From Ariolimax columbianus (taxonomy: Eukaryota; Mollusca; Gastropoda; Stylommatophora; Arionidae), in assembly GCA_036924085.1 (NCBI GenBank), contig JAVGWX010000013.1:57267652-57331651 (forward strand): DNA of 64,000 nt. The letters are read 5' to 3'. The notes under the pieces are model-generated. The model was not told the DNA's origin. It made no database searches and saw only the letters and a program-made list of their open reading frames with translations. Shown one piece after another: positions 33,005 to 44,367 of the stretch (within the stretch, counting starts at the first letter, position 1; every line of letters begins with the position of its first letter). The position numbers and the translations under genes were made by a program.

Positions 33005-33896
33005 AAGAACAGCCAGACTGAACAAGAAAGGAGAGACATAACCCTGAGGCACATAGCGGAAAACTACCCAAATATGGACTGGACCCATGCATACACCGAC
33101 GGATCTGTAATAAACACAACACAGAATAGAGGGGGGGGGGGTATTCCTGAGCCTACCAAATGGTAGAAAAATAACACTGTCAGTGGCAACTGGAAAATTC
33201 TCAAGCAATTTCAGAGCGGAGGCAGAGGCACTGAAGGCTGCAGTAGAAGCAATGCTGACAGGCGAAAGCAATGAAAGCCAGATAGTCCTGTTTACAGATG
33301 CCCTGGCCGTGGTTACAGCACTAAAAAGCCAGAAAAATACTGAACAATGATTTATGAGCAGTACTTTGTCCACTATGCCAAAAAGAGTAGTGGTACAGTG
33401 GGCTCCATCCCACTGTAACATCCAAGGCAACGAGGACGCAGACAGACTGGCAAAAAAAGGTGTAAGACTACCACAACCAGATTCTAGTGTGACCTACGAA
33501 GAGTCCAAAAGGTTTATTAGGGCCAGGTACATGACTAAATGGGAAACAGAACATACTGGCTACACAAAAAAATGATGCCTTCTACCAGCTGAACAGAAGA
33601 GAGCAGGTCGTGGTCTTCAGTCTCCGTACAGGCCACAACAGACTGAGGTACCATCTATTCAATAAATTGAAGATAGGTGGCACTGACGAATGCACCTGTG
33701 GCTAAGGGAAAATGACAGTTGAACATCTGCTGCAAAATTGCCCGACATACGAGGACCAGAGAAAGCACATGTGTCCTTCACCAGTGGCAACACTAGACAA
33801 GCTCTATGGCAGTGTCGACAGCCTCAGGATGACAGCTGCTTTCTTCGAACAAATTTAAGTTGACATCTGACAGCGTACGAAGAAGAAGAAGAAGAA
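33005..33896 (+). mobile_element. LINE-N copy, RNase H end, inside SINE V
   Basis: A 5'-truncated LINE-N insertion starting just before AYTDGS and ending in a (GAA)n tail at about 33878-33896. GATTACTAA flanks both sides (32996-33004 and 33897-33905), a target duplication of at least 9 bp. Motifs AYTDGS, FTDALAVVTAL and PKRVVVQWAPSHCNIQGNED can be read, but a poly-G run at about 33130, an altered codon near 33350 and an extra A near 33571 break the frame. Confidence 0.88.
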
Positions 33897-33900
33897 GATT

Positions 33901-34060
33901 ACTAACTGACAAGGGCTTTTTAACGTGCGGGGCACCGGAAACGGGTATCTGATCTCACTGCTCAGAAAACGAGAGGTTTTGACTACCGTAATTTGAACCC
34001 GCGATCTCCAGCATACGAGGCGAACACCTTACCTCGAGACCACTGGGTCCCCACTTTAAC
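33901..34060 (-). mobile_element. SINE V copy 2, tRNA-like head
   Basis: On the minus strand: CCCAGTGGTCTCGAGGTAAG, then B-box-like GCGGGTTCAAATTACGG, then GCAGTGAGATCAGATACCCG and AAAGCCCTTGTCAGTTAG. The element resumes at 32995 beyond the LINE-N insertion. Confidence 0.8.
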
Positions 34061-34395
34061 TCTCATAAATGAGATGCCGGGTGCGTATGGCCAAGGGATT
34101 GTGAGCTTGACTTACAAACCGAACATACCAGTTTCAAAACATCTAGTGGTCAGTTTGACAGACTCGGTGTGTCCTGAGTTTTGCAACGCTTTCACTTATA
34201 CTTATAGTTACAATCAAATTGGGCATTTGAAAATTCAGACACTTCCAAATAAGCTAGGGATCTGAAGCTTTCAGGACAGATATCAACCCGATAACAAAAC
34301 ACTGTAATGATATTTTGGAGACAATACCTGCACAATATTGAGACCATTTGGGACAATATGCCAACAATAAGGGCAGATCAATAATGCAGGAAATT
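34061..34395. other. No assigned feature
   Basis: No recognised gene or repeat. Confidence 0.4.
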
Positions 34396-34735
34396 TCACT
34401 AAACAACCTCTTTATACTGGTTTAGAAGACTGCGGAGTTTGTATGCAACCAATTTAATTTACATTATCTTGGAGTTGAAAGCTATACCCATCCAATTTAT
34501 TCTTAAATGCATTAATTGTCTCTGCCTCCACTACTTCCCGTGGCAATGCATTCCAAGCATTCACCACTCTCTGACTAACAAATATTTTCTAATATCTAAT
34601 CTGGACCTCTCTTTAGTTAATTTGTAGTTATGTTGTTCTCGTTGGTGGTTGTATTTTGAAAACTTGTTATAGTCTAATTTATCCGTTCCTTTGATTATCT
34701 TATAAACTTGTATTAAGTCACCTTGAAACGTGTTT
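34396..34735 (-). mobile_element. CR1 3' end
   Basis: The minus strand gives HNYKLTKERSRLDIRKY, then in a shifted frame SQRVVNAWNALPREVVEA, the C-terminus also seen at 18400-18540, followed by the 3' region (AACCAGTATAAAGAGG on the minus strand). It is severely 5'-truncated, as is usual for CR1. The AAGTT tail is missing. Confidence 0.85.
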
Positions 34736-35034
34736 CATGTTTGTCTATGTAGTTAAAACAAGGGCAACGCTACATACTGTCTTTACGAAATTGTATTTTC
34801 AATCAGCGCAGTGCTATAGTCATTGAGGACCGGTCCGTGGTTAAAATCCTAGACCAATCCTATATTTATTTTTCTAATTTAAACAAACACATTATCATTT
34901 CAACTTGTATCAATGTGTTTCATTTTTAGCATTGCGTCATTAACGTTCATATTATGTTATATGTGCGTACGTATATTTGTTTATTTCATAATGTTACAGA
35001 CGCAATTTTGCGAGTCAGCGAGCCATTAAATAAT

Positions 35035-35540
35035 ATGGAGTTCTTCCCGCCGGTCTCTTCTTACCTCGGTGGTTCCGGCCTACTGTCGGCGTGCTGCTTC
35101 GACCATCGTTTCATCAACAATAAGTCATCTATTCATCTATGGTGTGCCTTGTCTGCATGGATAACGCATCGTTCACCAGAGACGGTCGTCTTATGTGAGA
35201 ATTGTGGAGACATTCCATACCTTGGCTTCGGAGAGGGATTCCGAACAAGCGTCTCTCAAGTGAGGACTGGGTCACTCTCAATTTGTCCTCCAGTGATTTT
35301 GTTAGTGTCCACGTCTCGGCACCGTAACACGTCGCAGGGAGTACAGTGGAATTGAAAAGGGAGGCTCGTAGGTCCTGGCAACCGTCCAGGACCGTGTTAA
35401 TGGACGACAACGCTGACCACCCCACACGGCGGCATTCTGTCAATGCAGGTTCAAGGTTATTCTCCATATTGAAGATGTGCCAAAGATAGATGAACTCGTT
35501 AGCGTCCTCTAATGGCTCCTTTAATTTCTGAATTCTTGCC
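35035..35540 (-). pseudogene. LINE ORF2 C-terminal fragment (RTE-like)
   Basis: An almost unbroken minus-strand frame reads EFIYLWHIFNMENNLEPALT, AGW-like VGWSALSSINTVLDGC, DLRASLFNSTVLPATCYGAE, TWTLTKSLEDKLRVTQSSLE and RRLFGIPLRSQG. YLGHIFN, CYGxETWTLTK and ERRLxGIxLR are conserved in RTE-like LINE C-termini. The frame ends near 35129. Element W copy 3 is inserted just upstream at 35552. Confidence 0.85.
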
Positions 35541-35548
35541 AACAGTTG

Positions 35549-35551
<3 letters not shown>

Positions 35552-35580
<29 letters not shown>

Positions 35581-35971
35581 CTTCTTTTTCTTCTTCTTCT
35601 TCTTCTTCTTCTTCTTCTTCTTCGTTCGCTCTCAATCTCCCGGTACCAAGCCCCAAAGAGGACTTTACAAGTAACAGAATAAAGTGCAGATAACGAAATA
35701 CTTTGTGTCGCAGTTTACAGCTTGACTGTAATATTTGCACCTTTCGGTTCGATACATCCGAATTCAGCAGGCATTTTTTAGTAACGGGTTAGCATTCCCT
35801 CTTCCATCCCGTCTCCTTAGCCAGTCTGCCCTACTGCAGCCTGTTATCCAGGATCACTGTGTGGAGGTGTAGAAGGGTCTTGGCAGCTCTAGTTTGCTGG
35901 CTCTGACGCTGGCAGTCAGCTATGGGTCGCTGGCCGCTGCAGCTCATGCGCTGCTGAACATCTGGGACTCC
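35552..35971 (-). mobile_element. Element W copy 3, unexpanded reference
   Basis: A complete 420-bp W on the minus strand. The 3' (TTC)n tail is at 35552-35622, then GTTCGCTCTCAATCTCCCGG, GTCGCAGTTTACAGCTTGAC, a single middle segment GTCTCCTTAGCCAGTCTGCC, GCAGCCTGTTATCCAGGATC and the 5' end near GCTCATGCGCTGCTGAAC. Flanks AACAGTTGTAC (35541) and AGCAGTTATAC (35972) look like an 11-12 bp duplication with two or three differences. No ORF or clear polymerase III boxes. Confidence 0.8.
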
Positions 35972-35991
35972 AGCAGTTATACGAACTGCAC

Positions 35992-36140
35992 AACCACACT
36001 TCGTCCCTTCCTGCGCCTAATGGTGGTGCCTGTGCAGAAGGTGGTACGCCAAGGGGATTCTATATCACGGAACGTCTTCTCCACATGTTTGGAATACAAG
36101 CATCACTTGATAATAGTGAGGATTCAGGAAATCAACTTTT
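35992..36140 (+). mobile_element. LINE RT motif B fragment
   Basis: The plus strand reads VVRQGDSISRNVFSTCLE, close to the LINE motif B pattern GVRQGDxISPxLFxxxLE. The orientation is opposite to the LINE C-terminus at 35035-35540, so the two are not one colinear copy. Confidence 0.65.
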
Positions 36141-36584
36141 CTCGCTTTGTGACAGGGGTACCAGATAAAGTTACCTCAGCAAAACCTGGGGTACGTAGTA
36201 GCATACATTGAGAACCAGTGGCCACTAGAATCAGCCTAGGTATCCATTACCGTGGCTGTTCACCAGATATGGGTCAGCAGCACCATCTCCGCCTGGGTGT
36301 CACTCTATAACCAGAATTAGTTCCATTATTTGAAACAGCTGATGCCTTGTACCTCTGTTGCTTTAATGATGTTGGGCGGTGCCTCATTATTGGCGAAGGT
36401 GTTAGTTGTCATGACGATGTTCACCATGGCGTGTGAAATATCTGATAATCAGAAAAGTTTGTTATTCTGCGTTGTCTAGTCACTCACACAGCGAAACCTT
36501 GCTTTACGGTAACATCGTAAAAGAATATTCGGTAAACCAAAGGTATCTTTGATCTGATAAAGTTCAATTTGTAATAAAATATCC
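36141..36584. other. No assigned feature
   Basis: No recognised gene or repeat before the polypyrimidine tract. Confidence 0.4.
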
Positions 36585-36662
36585 TTCTTCTTCTTCTTCT
36601 TCTTTCTTCTTCTTCTTTTTCTTCTTCTTCATCTTCTTCTTCTTTTTCTTCTTCTTCTACTT

Positions 36663-36693
<31 letters not shown>

Positions 36694-36760
36694 TCTTCTT
36701 CTTCTTCCTCTTCTTCATCTTCTTCTTCTTCTTCTTCTTCTTTTTCTTCTTCTTCTACTT

Positions 36761-36792
<32 letters not shown>

Positions 36793-36803
36793 TTCTTTCT
36801 TCT

Positions 36804-36835
<32 letters not shown>

Positions 36836-36849
36836 TTCTTCTTCTACTT

Positions 36850-36881
<32 letters not shown>

Positions 36882-37002
36882 TTCTTCTTCTTTTTCTTCT
36901 TCTTTCTTTTTCTTCTTCCTCTTCTTCTTCTTCATCTTTTTTTCTTTGTCTTCTTTTTCTTTCTCTTTTTCTTCTTTCTCTTCTTCTTCTACAACTTCTT
37001 CA

Positions 37003-37033
<31 letters not shown>

Positions 37034-37145
37034 CTTCTTCCTTCTTCTTCTTCTTCTTCTTCTTCTTCTTCTTCTTTCTTGGTTCTTGTTCTTTATTTTG
37101 TTTTCTTCTTCTTTTTGTTTTTGTTTTTCTAATTCTTCGTCTTCA
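36585..37145. repeat. Long (CTT)n-rich polypyrimidine tract
   Basis: About 560 bp almost wholly of C and T on the plus strand, mainly CTT triplets with TTTCTT and CCT interruptions. Within 36650-36900 a block with CTTCTTCTACTTTCTTC recurs about three times, showing segmental duplication. The poly-Ser, poly-Phe and poly-Glu frames here are by-products. Confidence 0.9.
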
Positions 37146-37234
37146 TTTTCTTCTTCTTTTTCTTCTTCTCCATTGCTTTCATTTTATTTTTTATTATCAT
37201 CTTCGTCTTATTCTTCGAATGATTTAATGATACT

Positions 37235-38270
37235 GTTGGGGTTTCCCACACCAGATCCAGGACTAAATGACTTCCTGATGGCGTCAGGTGTCCTGAACCG
37301 GTCCCAGGACTAAATGACTTAATGATGTGGTCAGGTGTCCTGAACCGGTCCCAGGACTAAATGACTTAATGATGTGGTCAGGTGTCCTGAACCGGTCAAA
37401 GGACTAAATAACGTAATGATATGGTCAGGTATCCTGAACTGGTTCCAGGACTAAATGATTTAATGATGTGGTCAGGTATCCTGAACCGGTCAAAGGACTA
37501 AATAGCGTAATGATGGGGTCAGGTATCCTGAACCGGTCAAAGGACTAAATAACGTAATGATGTGGTCAGGTATCCTGAACCGGTCCCAGGACTAAATAAC
37601 TTAATGATGTGCCAGGTGTCCTGGACCAGTTCCAGGACTAAATAACTTAATGATGTGCCAGGTGTCCTGAACCAGTTCCAGGACTAAATAACTTAATGAT
37701 GTGCCAGGTGTCCTGAACCGGTCCCAGGACTAAATGATTTAGTGATGTGGTCAGGTATCCTGAACCGGTCCCAGGACTAAATGACTTGGTGATCTGTTCA
37801 GGTATCCTGAACCGGTTCCAGGACTAAATGACTTAATGGTGTGGTTTGGTGTCCTGAACCGGTTCCAGGACTAAATGACTTAATGATGCGGTCAGGTTTC
37901 CTGAACCGGTCCCAGGACTAAATGACTTAATGATGTGGTCAGGTGTCCTGAACCGGTACAAGGACTAAATGACTTAGTGATGTGGTCAGGTGCCTTCAAA
38001 CCAGTCCCTGGACTAAATGACTTATTGATGTGGTCAGGTGCCCCCAAACCAGTCTCAGGACTATATGACTTAGTGATGTGGTCAGGTGCTCGCAAACCAG
38101 TCCCAGGACTAAATGACTTAATGATGTGGTCAGGTGCCCCTAAACCTGTCCCAGGATTAAATGACTTAATGATGTGGTAAGATGCCCGAAACCAGTCCCA
38201 AGCCTAAATGACTTAATGATGTGGTTAAGGTGCCCCGAAACCAGTCCGAGGACCGAATTACTTGTTGATG
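37235..38270. repeat. 47-bp tandem array
   Basis: About 22 copies of a 47-bp unit with GTCAGGTGTCCTGAACCGGT and CCAGGACTAAATGACTTAAT. Each unit contains GTCCTG and CAGGAC nine bases apart, a potential 6-bp stem, around the palindrome ACCGGT. Later units (from about 37980) carry the variant CCCAAACCAGTC. No link to a retroelement is visible. Confidence 0.9.
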
Positions 38271-38855
38271 ATAATAACTCTTGTCTAATAGTACAATATG
38301 CAACTTCTGGGCATGCTGTACGCTTCATATTTGTCTGTACTGCACATTCTCAGAGACAAAATGATCAAGTTAATTAACGATCAGACACATCAAGCTATTT
38401 CTTCAAGTACATTAAAACTAATGGCTACAGGAAGTTCCCGTCATCGTCACGGAATTGTGTGCTCTTATCTCTGGGACTTTACGGGCACACTCGTTGCCTG
38501 GCGCACGGAGTCAGGCCCGAGAGGGTCATCCTAGCACCTGAACTGTTGATGAATGTTCGCTGGACTCATCACCGCTTGGTCAACGTCAGTTCAACCATTG
38601 TCTGACGAGTTCTAGACGTCCTGGGAACCGCGTAATTATTGACTGGAAAGGTCGCCCGATGTTTAAATATCATTTAGCGGCTTGCAGGAGCCAGCACTTA
38701 GACGCTGGCCGTCTCTGGCTATGAAAACATTGACGATTGGTCGGTGAGGCTACCAGATTGAGAGACTCTCAAATCGTTTCCAACGTTTTCTTGGTTATTG
38801 AATCGTTCCTCTGAGTTTATTTGATGACCTCTGTGACTCTAATTATCTGTTAGTT
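38271..38855. other. No assigned feature
   Basis: No recognised gene or repeat. Confidence 0.4.
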
Positions 38856-38856
38856 G

Positions 38857-38881
38857 GCTTCTTCTTCTTCTTCTTCTTCTT

Positions 38882-38912
<31 letters not shown>

Positions 38913-39165
38913 TTCTTCTTCTTCTTATTTTTATTCTTCTTCCTTTTCTTCGTCTTTGTCTTCGCCTTTTTCATATTCGGCATTGATATTATCTGTTCAT
39001 TTTCCTCCTCGTTTTCTTATTCTTCTTCTTCCCTCTCCTCCTCTTCTTTTCATCTCCTTTTTCCTCATCATCATAATCTTCTTTTTCTTGTCTTCTTTTT
39101 CTTCTGTTTCGCTATTTTGTTCTTCTTCTTCGCGATCATCACATTTTTCATATTCTCTACCTCGA
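38857..39165. repeat. (TTC)n microsatellite with degenerate right side
   Basis: Pure (TTC)n at 38859-38909 grades into a T/C-rich sequence to about 39165. Many other (TTC)n or (GAA)n runs in the window are tails of LINE-N or element W; here no element body is recognised on either side. Confidence 0.8.
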
Positions 39166-39204
39166 TTTCATTTCCTTTCTTTCGGATATATGTACAGAAA
39201 GAAG

Positions 39205-39430
39205 ATGTCTCTAATCACGGGACTGATTTTTTATTTCAACCTCACACACGACTCTTCTTCTAATTCCAGGAGCTGCAATACCAGCATTTGCGTATACCTT
39301 TTTATATGGTATCGGTTTACGGCATCTTGTTACAATTGGACACACCTCATTAACTGCCTCATCGACCTGTTTCTTGTGTGTAGGCGCATTACATACTGGT
39401 GCTGCATACTCTGCTGTTGAGATCCCCATA
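39205..39430 (-). mobile_element. LINE ORF2 C-terminal fragment
   Basis: The minus strand reads STAEYAAPVCNAPTHKKQVD, then NEVCPIVTRCRKPIP and AGIAAPGIRRRV. This is the conserved LINE segment YxxAEYxxPVW...HxxxVDxxLNExxRxITGCLxPTP...LAGIAPPxIRR. Only this domain remains. Confidence 0.7.
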
Positions 39431-39460
39431 AAGTGTTTTTAAATCTGCGAATTACGAGAC

Positions 39461-40803
39461 GTGTTCAAATGAAACCGGAACCACTGGCTTTATTACAAAC
39501 ATTTGAAAGTTATATCATCTGGTTGACAGAATTAAACATAGCAATAGTTGTGAAGCAAAGATTGCAACACGGTTAGCTAGAAAAAGTTGCTATAGGCATT
39601 CAGGCATGCATCCCACTGCTTAGGTAGACAGCGGATGCCGTCCGAAAAAAATTATTTTGGTTTCTCTTTGAACAACTTTGTCACCGAGGACATGACGTTT
39701 GCATCGGAGTCGAATCTTTGTTCCTTCAGAAATGTTTCTAAGATTCAGAACAAATGGAATTCACAAGGGGACATATCAGGGCTACAGGATGGGTGTGGCA
39801 GTACTTTCCACCCTTTTTGTGCGAACAATTTTTGAACAATGTTCGGGACATGTGGACGCGCATTTTGTGCAACAGAATCACACCACGTGAAAGCATGTCG
39901 TGTCGTTTATTCTTGTTTGCTGTATGTAGCTTGTCTAGTGTGTTATTGTAGCGGATGGCATTGATGTTCATGCCAGGCTCTTTAAAGTCTACCAACAAAA
40001 GTCTCTCATGGTATAAAAAAAACACTGGTAGCATAACCAAACCAGCGGAAATGTGTGACTTCGCATTTTTTTTTGGTTTCTATGATCCGGGATGTTTCCA
40101 TTGCATGCTAGCAGTTTTGCTGCTCGGCTCAAAGTGGTGGCACTAAGATGCATCCCCTGCCCCTATGTGCAAAATAAACGAATCACACTCCTCTTCATAT
40201 GGCAGCAAGTGGCTCGAACTCTATCCCATGCGTTCTTTCTTATAGTGGTTGGTCAGCCACCGAGGTATCCATTGTGAACACACCTTCCGATACTTCAGTT
40301 TCTTGCTAACCCCCATTTGAACTGTCCCTAGCGACACATCAAATTCCTCTGCTTGCAAACGTAAGCTCCGGCGACGGTCCACCCAAACTGCTGCCGCAAT
40401 TTTGGCGAAGGCATCTTCTGACGTAACAATATGAGCCTGACCTGGTCTCGAAACATCTTTCATTAACTCACGTCCTTCTTTAAACATCATTGTAAAGGTT
40501 TTCATTGTTGTGTCCGACACACTTTTATCACCATACACTGCATGCATTCTGCGATGAATGTCAACTGGTCGACATCCTTCAGCTGTTAGAAACCGAATAA
40601 CCACTCGCAGATTAACTCTGGACGGATTTCGTCTCACACCCGCCATGTTTTCAACGGTCTGTTGAGGAAACTATCAATCGGAGGATAATACGATTTTGCA
40701 AACTTAGTGGTTGGTATGTGCTGTTTACAACAGTAATGACGTCATCATACACATCGTACGTATGTTCACTTGGTGCAGTTTGGTCCGGTTTCATTTGTTT
40801 CTT
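39461..40803 (-). mobile_element. Mariner transposon, inactive
   Basis: Both ends carry matching inverted termini: CAAATGAAACCGGAACCA near 39466 on the plus strand, and CAAATGAAACCGGACCAA read on the minus strand from about 40798. The length of about 1.34 kb is normal for mariner. The transposase relic fills the interior. Confidence 0.85.
39595..40646 (-). pseudogene. Mariner transposase
   Basis: The N-terminal helix-turn-helix region starts at MAGVRRNPSRVNLRVVIRF and continues with EGCRPVDIHRRMHAVYGDKS. The catalytic half reads INAIRYNNTLDKLHTANKNK, RHDMLSRGVILLH, then in another frame NARPHVPNIVQKLF and HPSCSPDMSPCEFHLF. Of the mariner D,D34D triad, the first Asp (FFDxxG) is replaced (VFFLYHE), the second (HDNARPH) falls at a one-base deletion near 39870, and the third is Glu (CEFHLF). 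The frame also breaks near 40220. It is clearly dead. Confidence 0.88.
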
Positions 40804-41014
40804 GCACTGACTTTTTGTTTTACAACATTGTAGTGTGCCTTGTCAGACAACTTACGGTCCATTACAATGTCTTGGTATTTAGGCGTGTGTTCAAGTGCGT
40901 GGCTCTGACTTTGAATATGAAATCCATTTGGTTGGCAGTGATGAAAGGATCTACCAACTTTATAATTGGTTTCCAGGGGACACGTGACTGCTTTACAAAT
41001 TTATAAGCAATGTG

Positions 41015-43170
41015 TAAGTTCCAATAATTTAGAAAGCAATGTATAGAGTTGTGTAAGTTGCACCAACATTTTTGAAAGCAATGTATAGAGTTGTTTGTAA
41101 ATTTGTGTAAAGTTGCGCCAACCATTTTGAAAGCAATGTATAGAGTTGTTTGTAAATTTGTGTAAAGTTGCGCCAACCATTTTGAAAGCAATGTATAGAG
41201 TTGTTTGTAAATTTGTGTAAAGTTGCGCCAACATTTTGAAAGCAATGTATAGAGTTGTTTGTAAATTTGCGTAAAGTTGCGCCAACATTTTAAAAGCAAT
41301 GTATAGAGTTGTTTGTAAATTTGTGTAAAGTTGCGCCAACCATTTTGAAAGCAATGTGTAGAGTTGTTTGTAAATTTGTGTAAAGTTGCGCCAACATTTT
41401 GAAAGCTATGTATAGAGTTGTTTGTAAATTTGTGTAAAGTTGCGCCAACATTTTGAAAGCAATGTATAGAGTTGTTTGTAAATTTGTGTACAGTTGCGCC
41501 AACCATTTTGAAAGCAATGTGTAGAGTTGTTTGTAAATTTGTGTAAAGTTGCGCCAACCATTTTGAAAGCAATGTGTAGAGTTGTTTGTAAATTTGTGTA
41601 AAGTTGCGCCAACCATTTTGAAAGCAATGTATAGAGTTGTTTGTAAATTTGTGTAAAGTTGCGCCAACCATTTTGAAAGCAATGTATAGAGTTGTTTGTA
41701 AATTTGTGTAAAGTTGCGCCAACCATTTTGAAAGCAATGTGTAGAGTTGTTTGTAAATTTGTGTAAAGTTGCGCCAACCATTTTGAAAGCAATGTATAGA
41801 GTTGTTTGTAAATTTGTGTAAAGTTGCGCCAACCATTTTTAAAGCAATGTATAGAGTTGTTTGTAAATTTGTGTAAAGTTGCGCCAACATTTTGAAAGCA
41901 ATGTATAGAGTTGTTTGTAAATTTGTGTAAAGTTGCGCCAACATTTTGAAAGCTATGTATAGAGTTGTTTGTAAATTTGTGTAAAATTGCGCCAACATTT
42001 TGAAAGCAATGTATAGAGTTGTTTGTAAATTTGTGTACAGTTGCGCCAACCATTTTGAAAGCAATGTGTAGAGTTGTTTGCAAATTTGTGTAAAGTTGCG
42101 CCAACCATTTTGAAAGCAATGTGTAGAGTTGTTTGTAAATTTGTGTAAAGTTGCGCCAACCATTTTGAAAGCAATGTGTAGAGTTGTTTGTAAATTTGTG
42201 TAAAGTTGCGCCAACCATTTTGAAAGCAATGTATAGAGTTGTTTGTAAATTTGTGTAAAGTTGCGCCAACATTTTGAAAGCAATGTATAGAGTTGTTTGT
42301 AAATTTGTGTAAAGTTGCGCCAACCATATTGAAAGCAATGTATAGAGTTGTTTGTAAATTTGTGTAAAGTTGCGCCAACCATTTTGAAAGCAATGTATAG
42401 AGTTGTTTGTAAATTTGTGTAAAGTTGCGCCAACATTTTGAAAGCAATGTATAGAGTTGTTTGTAAATTTGTGTAAAGTTGCGCCAACCATTTTGAAAGC
42501 AATGTATAGAGTTGTTTGTAAATTTGTGTAAAGTTGCGCCAACATTTTGAAAGCAATGTATAGAGTTGTTTGTAAATTTGTGTAAAGTTGCGCCAACATT
42601 TTGAAAGCAATGTATAGAGTTGTTTTAAATTTGTGTAAAGTTGCGCCAACCATTTTGAAAGCAATGTGTAGAGTTGTTTGTAAATTTGTGTACAGTTGCG
42701 CCAACCATTTTGAAAGCTATGTATAGAGTTGTTTGTAAATTTGTGTAAAGTTGCGCCAACATTTTGAAAGCAATGTATAGAGTTGTTTGTAAATTTGTGT
42801 ACAGTTGCGCCAACCATTTTGAAAGCAATGTGTAGAGTTGTTTGTAAATTTGTGTAAAGTTGCGCTAACCATTTTGAAAGCAATGTGTAGAGTTGTTTGT
42901 AAATTTGTGTAAAGTTGCGCCAACCATTTTGAAAGCAATGTGTAGAGTTGTTTGTAAATTTGTGTAAAGTTGCGCCAACCATTTTGAAAGCAATGTGTAG
43001 AGTTGTTTGTAAATTTGTGTAAAGTTGCGCCAACCATTTTGAAAGCAATGTATAGAGTTGTTTGTAAATTTGTGTAAAGTTGCGCCAACCATTTTGAAAG
43101 CAATGTATAGAGTTGTTTGTAAATTTGTGTAAAGTTGCGCCAACCATTTTGAAAGCAATGTGTAAAATTG
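41015..43170. repeat. 55-bp satellite array
   Basis: About 39 copies of a 55-bp unit containing TGAAAGCAATGTATAGAGTT and GTGTAAAGTTGCGCCAACC; about a third lack one C (CCAACATTTT) and are 54 bp. On the minus strand no unit contains a stop in any frame, so an open frame of 782 codons runs through. A marker variant AGCTATG recurs at about 41405, 41952 and 42716 with the same neighbouring variants, showing higher-order duplication. No element origin is visible. Confidence 0.93.
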
Positions 43171-43299
43171 CACTAACAATTTGACTGAACAACATTAGCA
43201 AGAGTGTCATGTGAACATTATAGCGAAATTGTACATATTAATCAAGCAATCAATTAATCATATTGAATCAATAAATCAGCCCGTCGTTAATCATGGTTC

Positions 43300-43490
43300 A
43301 TTAGCCATTGAGCCCATCTTGCCAGGCTAGTCCTTCCACATCTCTACGAGTATAACCATTTAATCGTAATTCCATCTCCTTTTCTTTTATCTGTGTATTT
43401 GTAGGTATACTTCTCTTTCTCTCTCCTTGAGTATTCCCCGCGAGAGCCTGTTTGGCATTTTGAATTGTGCCTTCCTCAGCGTGTGATTTG
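43300..43490 (-). mobile_element. LINE ORF2 C-terminal relic
   Basis: The minus strand reads GTIQNAKQALAGNTQGERKR, then NGYTRRDVEGLAWQDGLNG, which resembles the LINE C-terminus ...AxxALxWNPQGKRKRGRP...GYxWRDVExLAQDRxxW. The resemblance is partial. Confidence 0.5.
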
Positions 43491-43775
43491 CTTAGCTTTA
43501 TTATCTTCGTTTAATTTGTTGCCCTTGCCTCTGTTTTTGGCTCTCTTTCGATGGGCCTTTATTCCTCACCATGTCCCGTTCACTGTACACCTATACTTGT
43601 TTACAGGTATCTGTTTAACTGCAAACTTTGCTATATGGTCCTCGTCATTCTTCATGGTTCGTCTCCATACAACAGCACGAACTTGACACTGGCAATGGGA
43701 CATCAGGTACTCTTAATAAGTACCCATGTTCCACCTCCACCTCTTCGCTACTGCTACAGTATTGCAGATACATAT

Positions 43776-44100
43776 GTCAATAAATCAATAAATTGATCGA
43801 TGAAAGTTGATCAAACAATAGATAAATCAATCGATCCAGCAATCAACAAGCAATGATTCGATCAATCAATCGAAAATCAATCAATTAATACATACACTGA
43901 TCAATCAGTCAATCAATCAATCAATAACATGTCAATTAATCTACCAATTAGTCAATCAATCAATCGATCATCGATCGATCAATAAAACAGTTGATCACTC
44001 AAATAATCAACCAACCAATCAATGTATACATGGGTCAGTCAATCAATTTATCAGCTGGTCGATCAATTAATTAATCACCCAATCAATCAAAAACTTATCA
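43776..44100. repeat. Degenerate (AATC)n region
   Basis: The sequence is dominated by AATCAATC, with TGATC and GATCG variants, over about 320 bp. It appears to be an old tetranucleotide microsatellite. Confidence 0.8.
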
Positions 44101-44367
44101 GCTTCTTGTTGAACAAGAAATCATGAAATATCTTCACAAATACACGGCAAGTCAATAAACATTGAGCTGTCTTTACACAGTGAAGTTTCTTTGGCTTCAA
44201 GATTCTACTCAACATATCTTAGACGACATACCTGGCAGGTTTCAATGGTGTTAATCTTTGCTCCCTTTTACATTCAAACTACTTTAATAATTTGAATGTT
44301 TCATCTTGCGTCTGTCGGCTTCCAATATTCGTAGCTCTATCACGTCTTATACCGCCCATCTCTGGGA

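Noticed and set aside
36657..37227. Poly-Glu, poly-Arg, poly-Ser and poly-Phe frames
   Set aside because: They are readings of the polypyrimidine tract, with no other coding evidence.
40862..43210. Open frame of 782 codons on the minus strand
   Set aside because: It is the 55-bp satellite read through; the unit has no stop in any minus frame and cycles through all three. No family similarity or start context.
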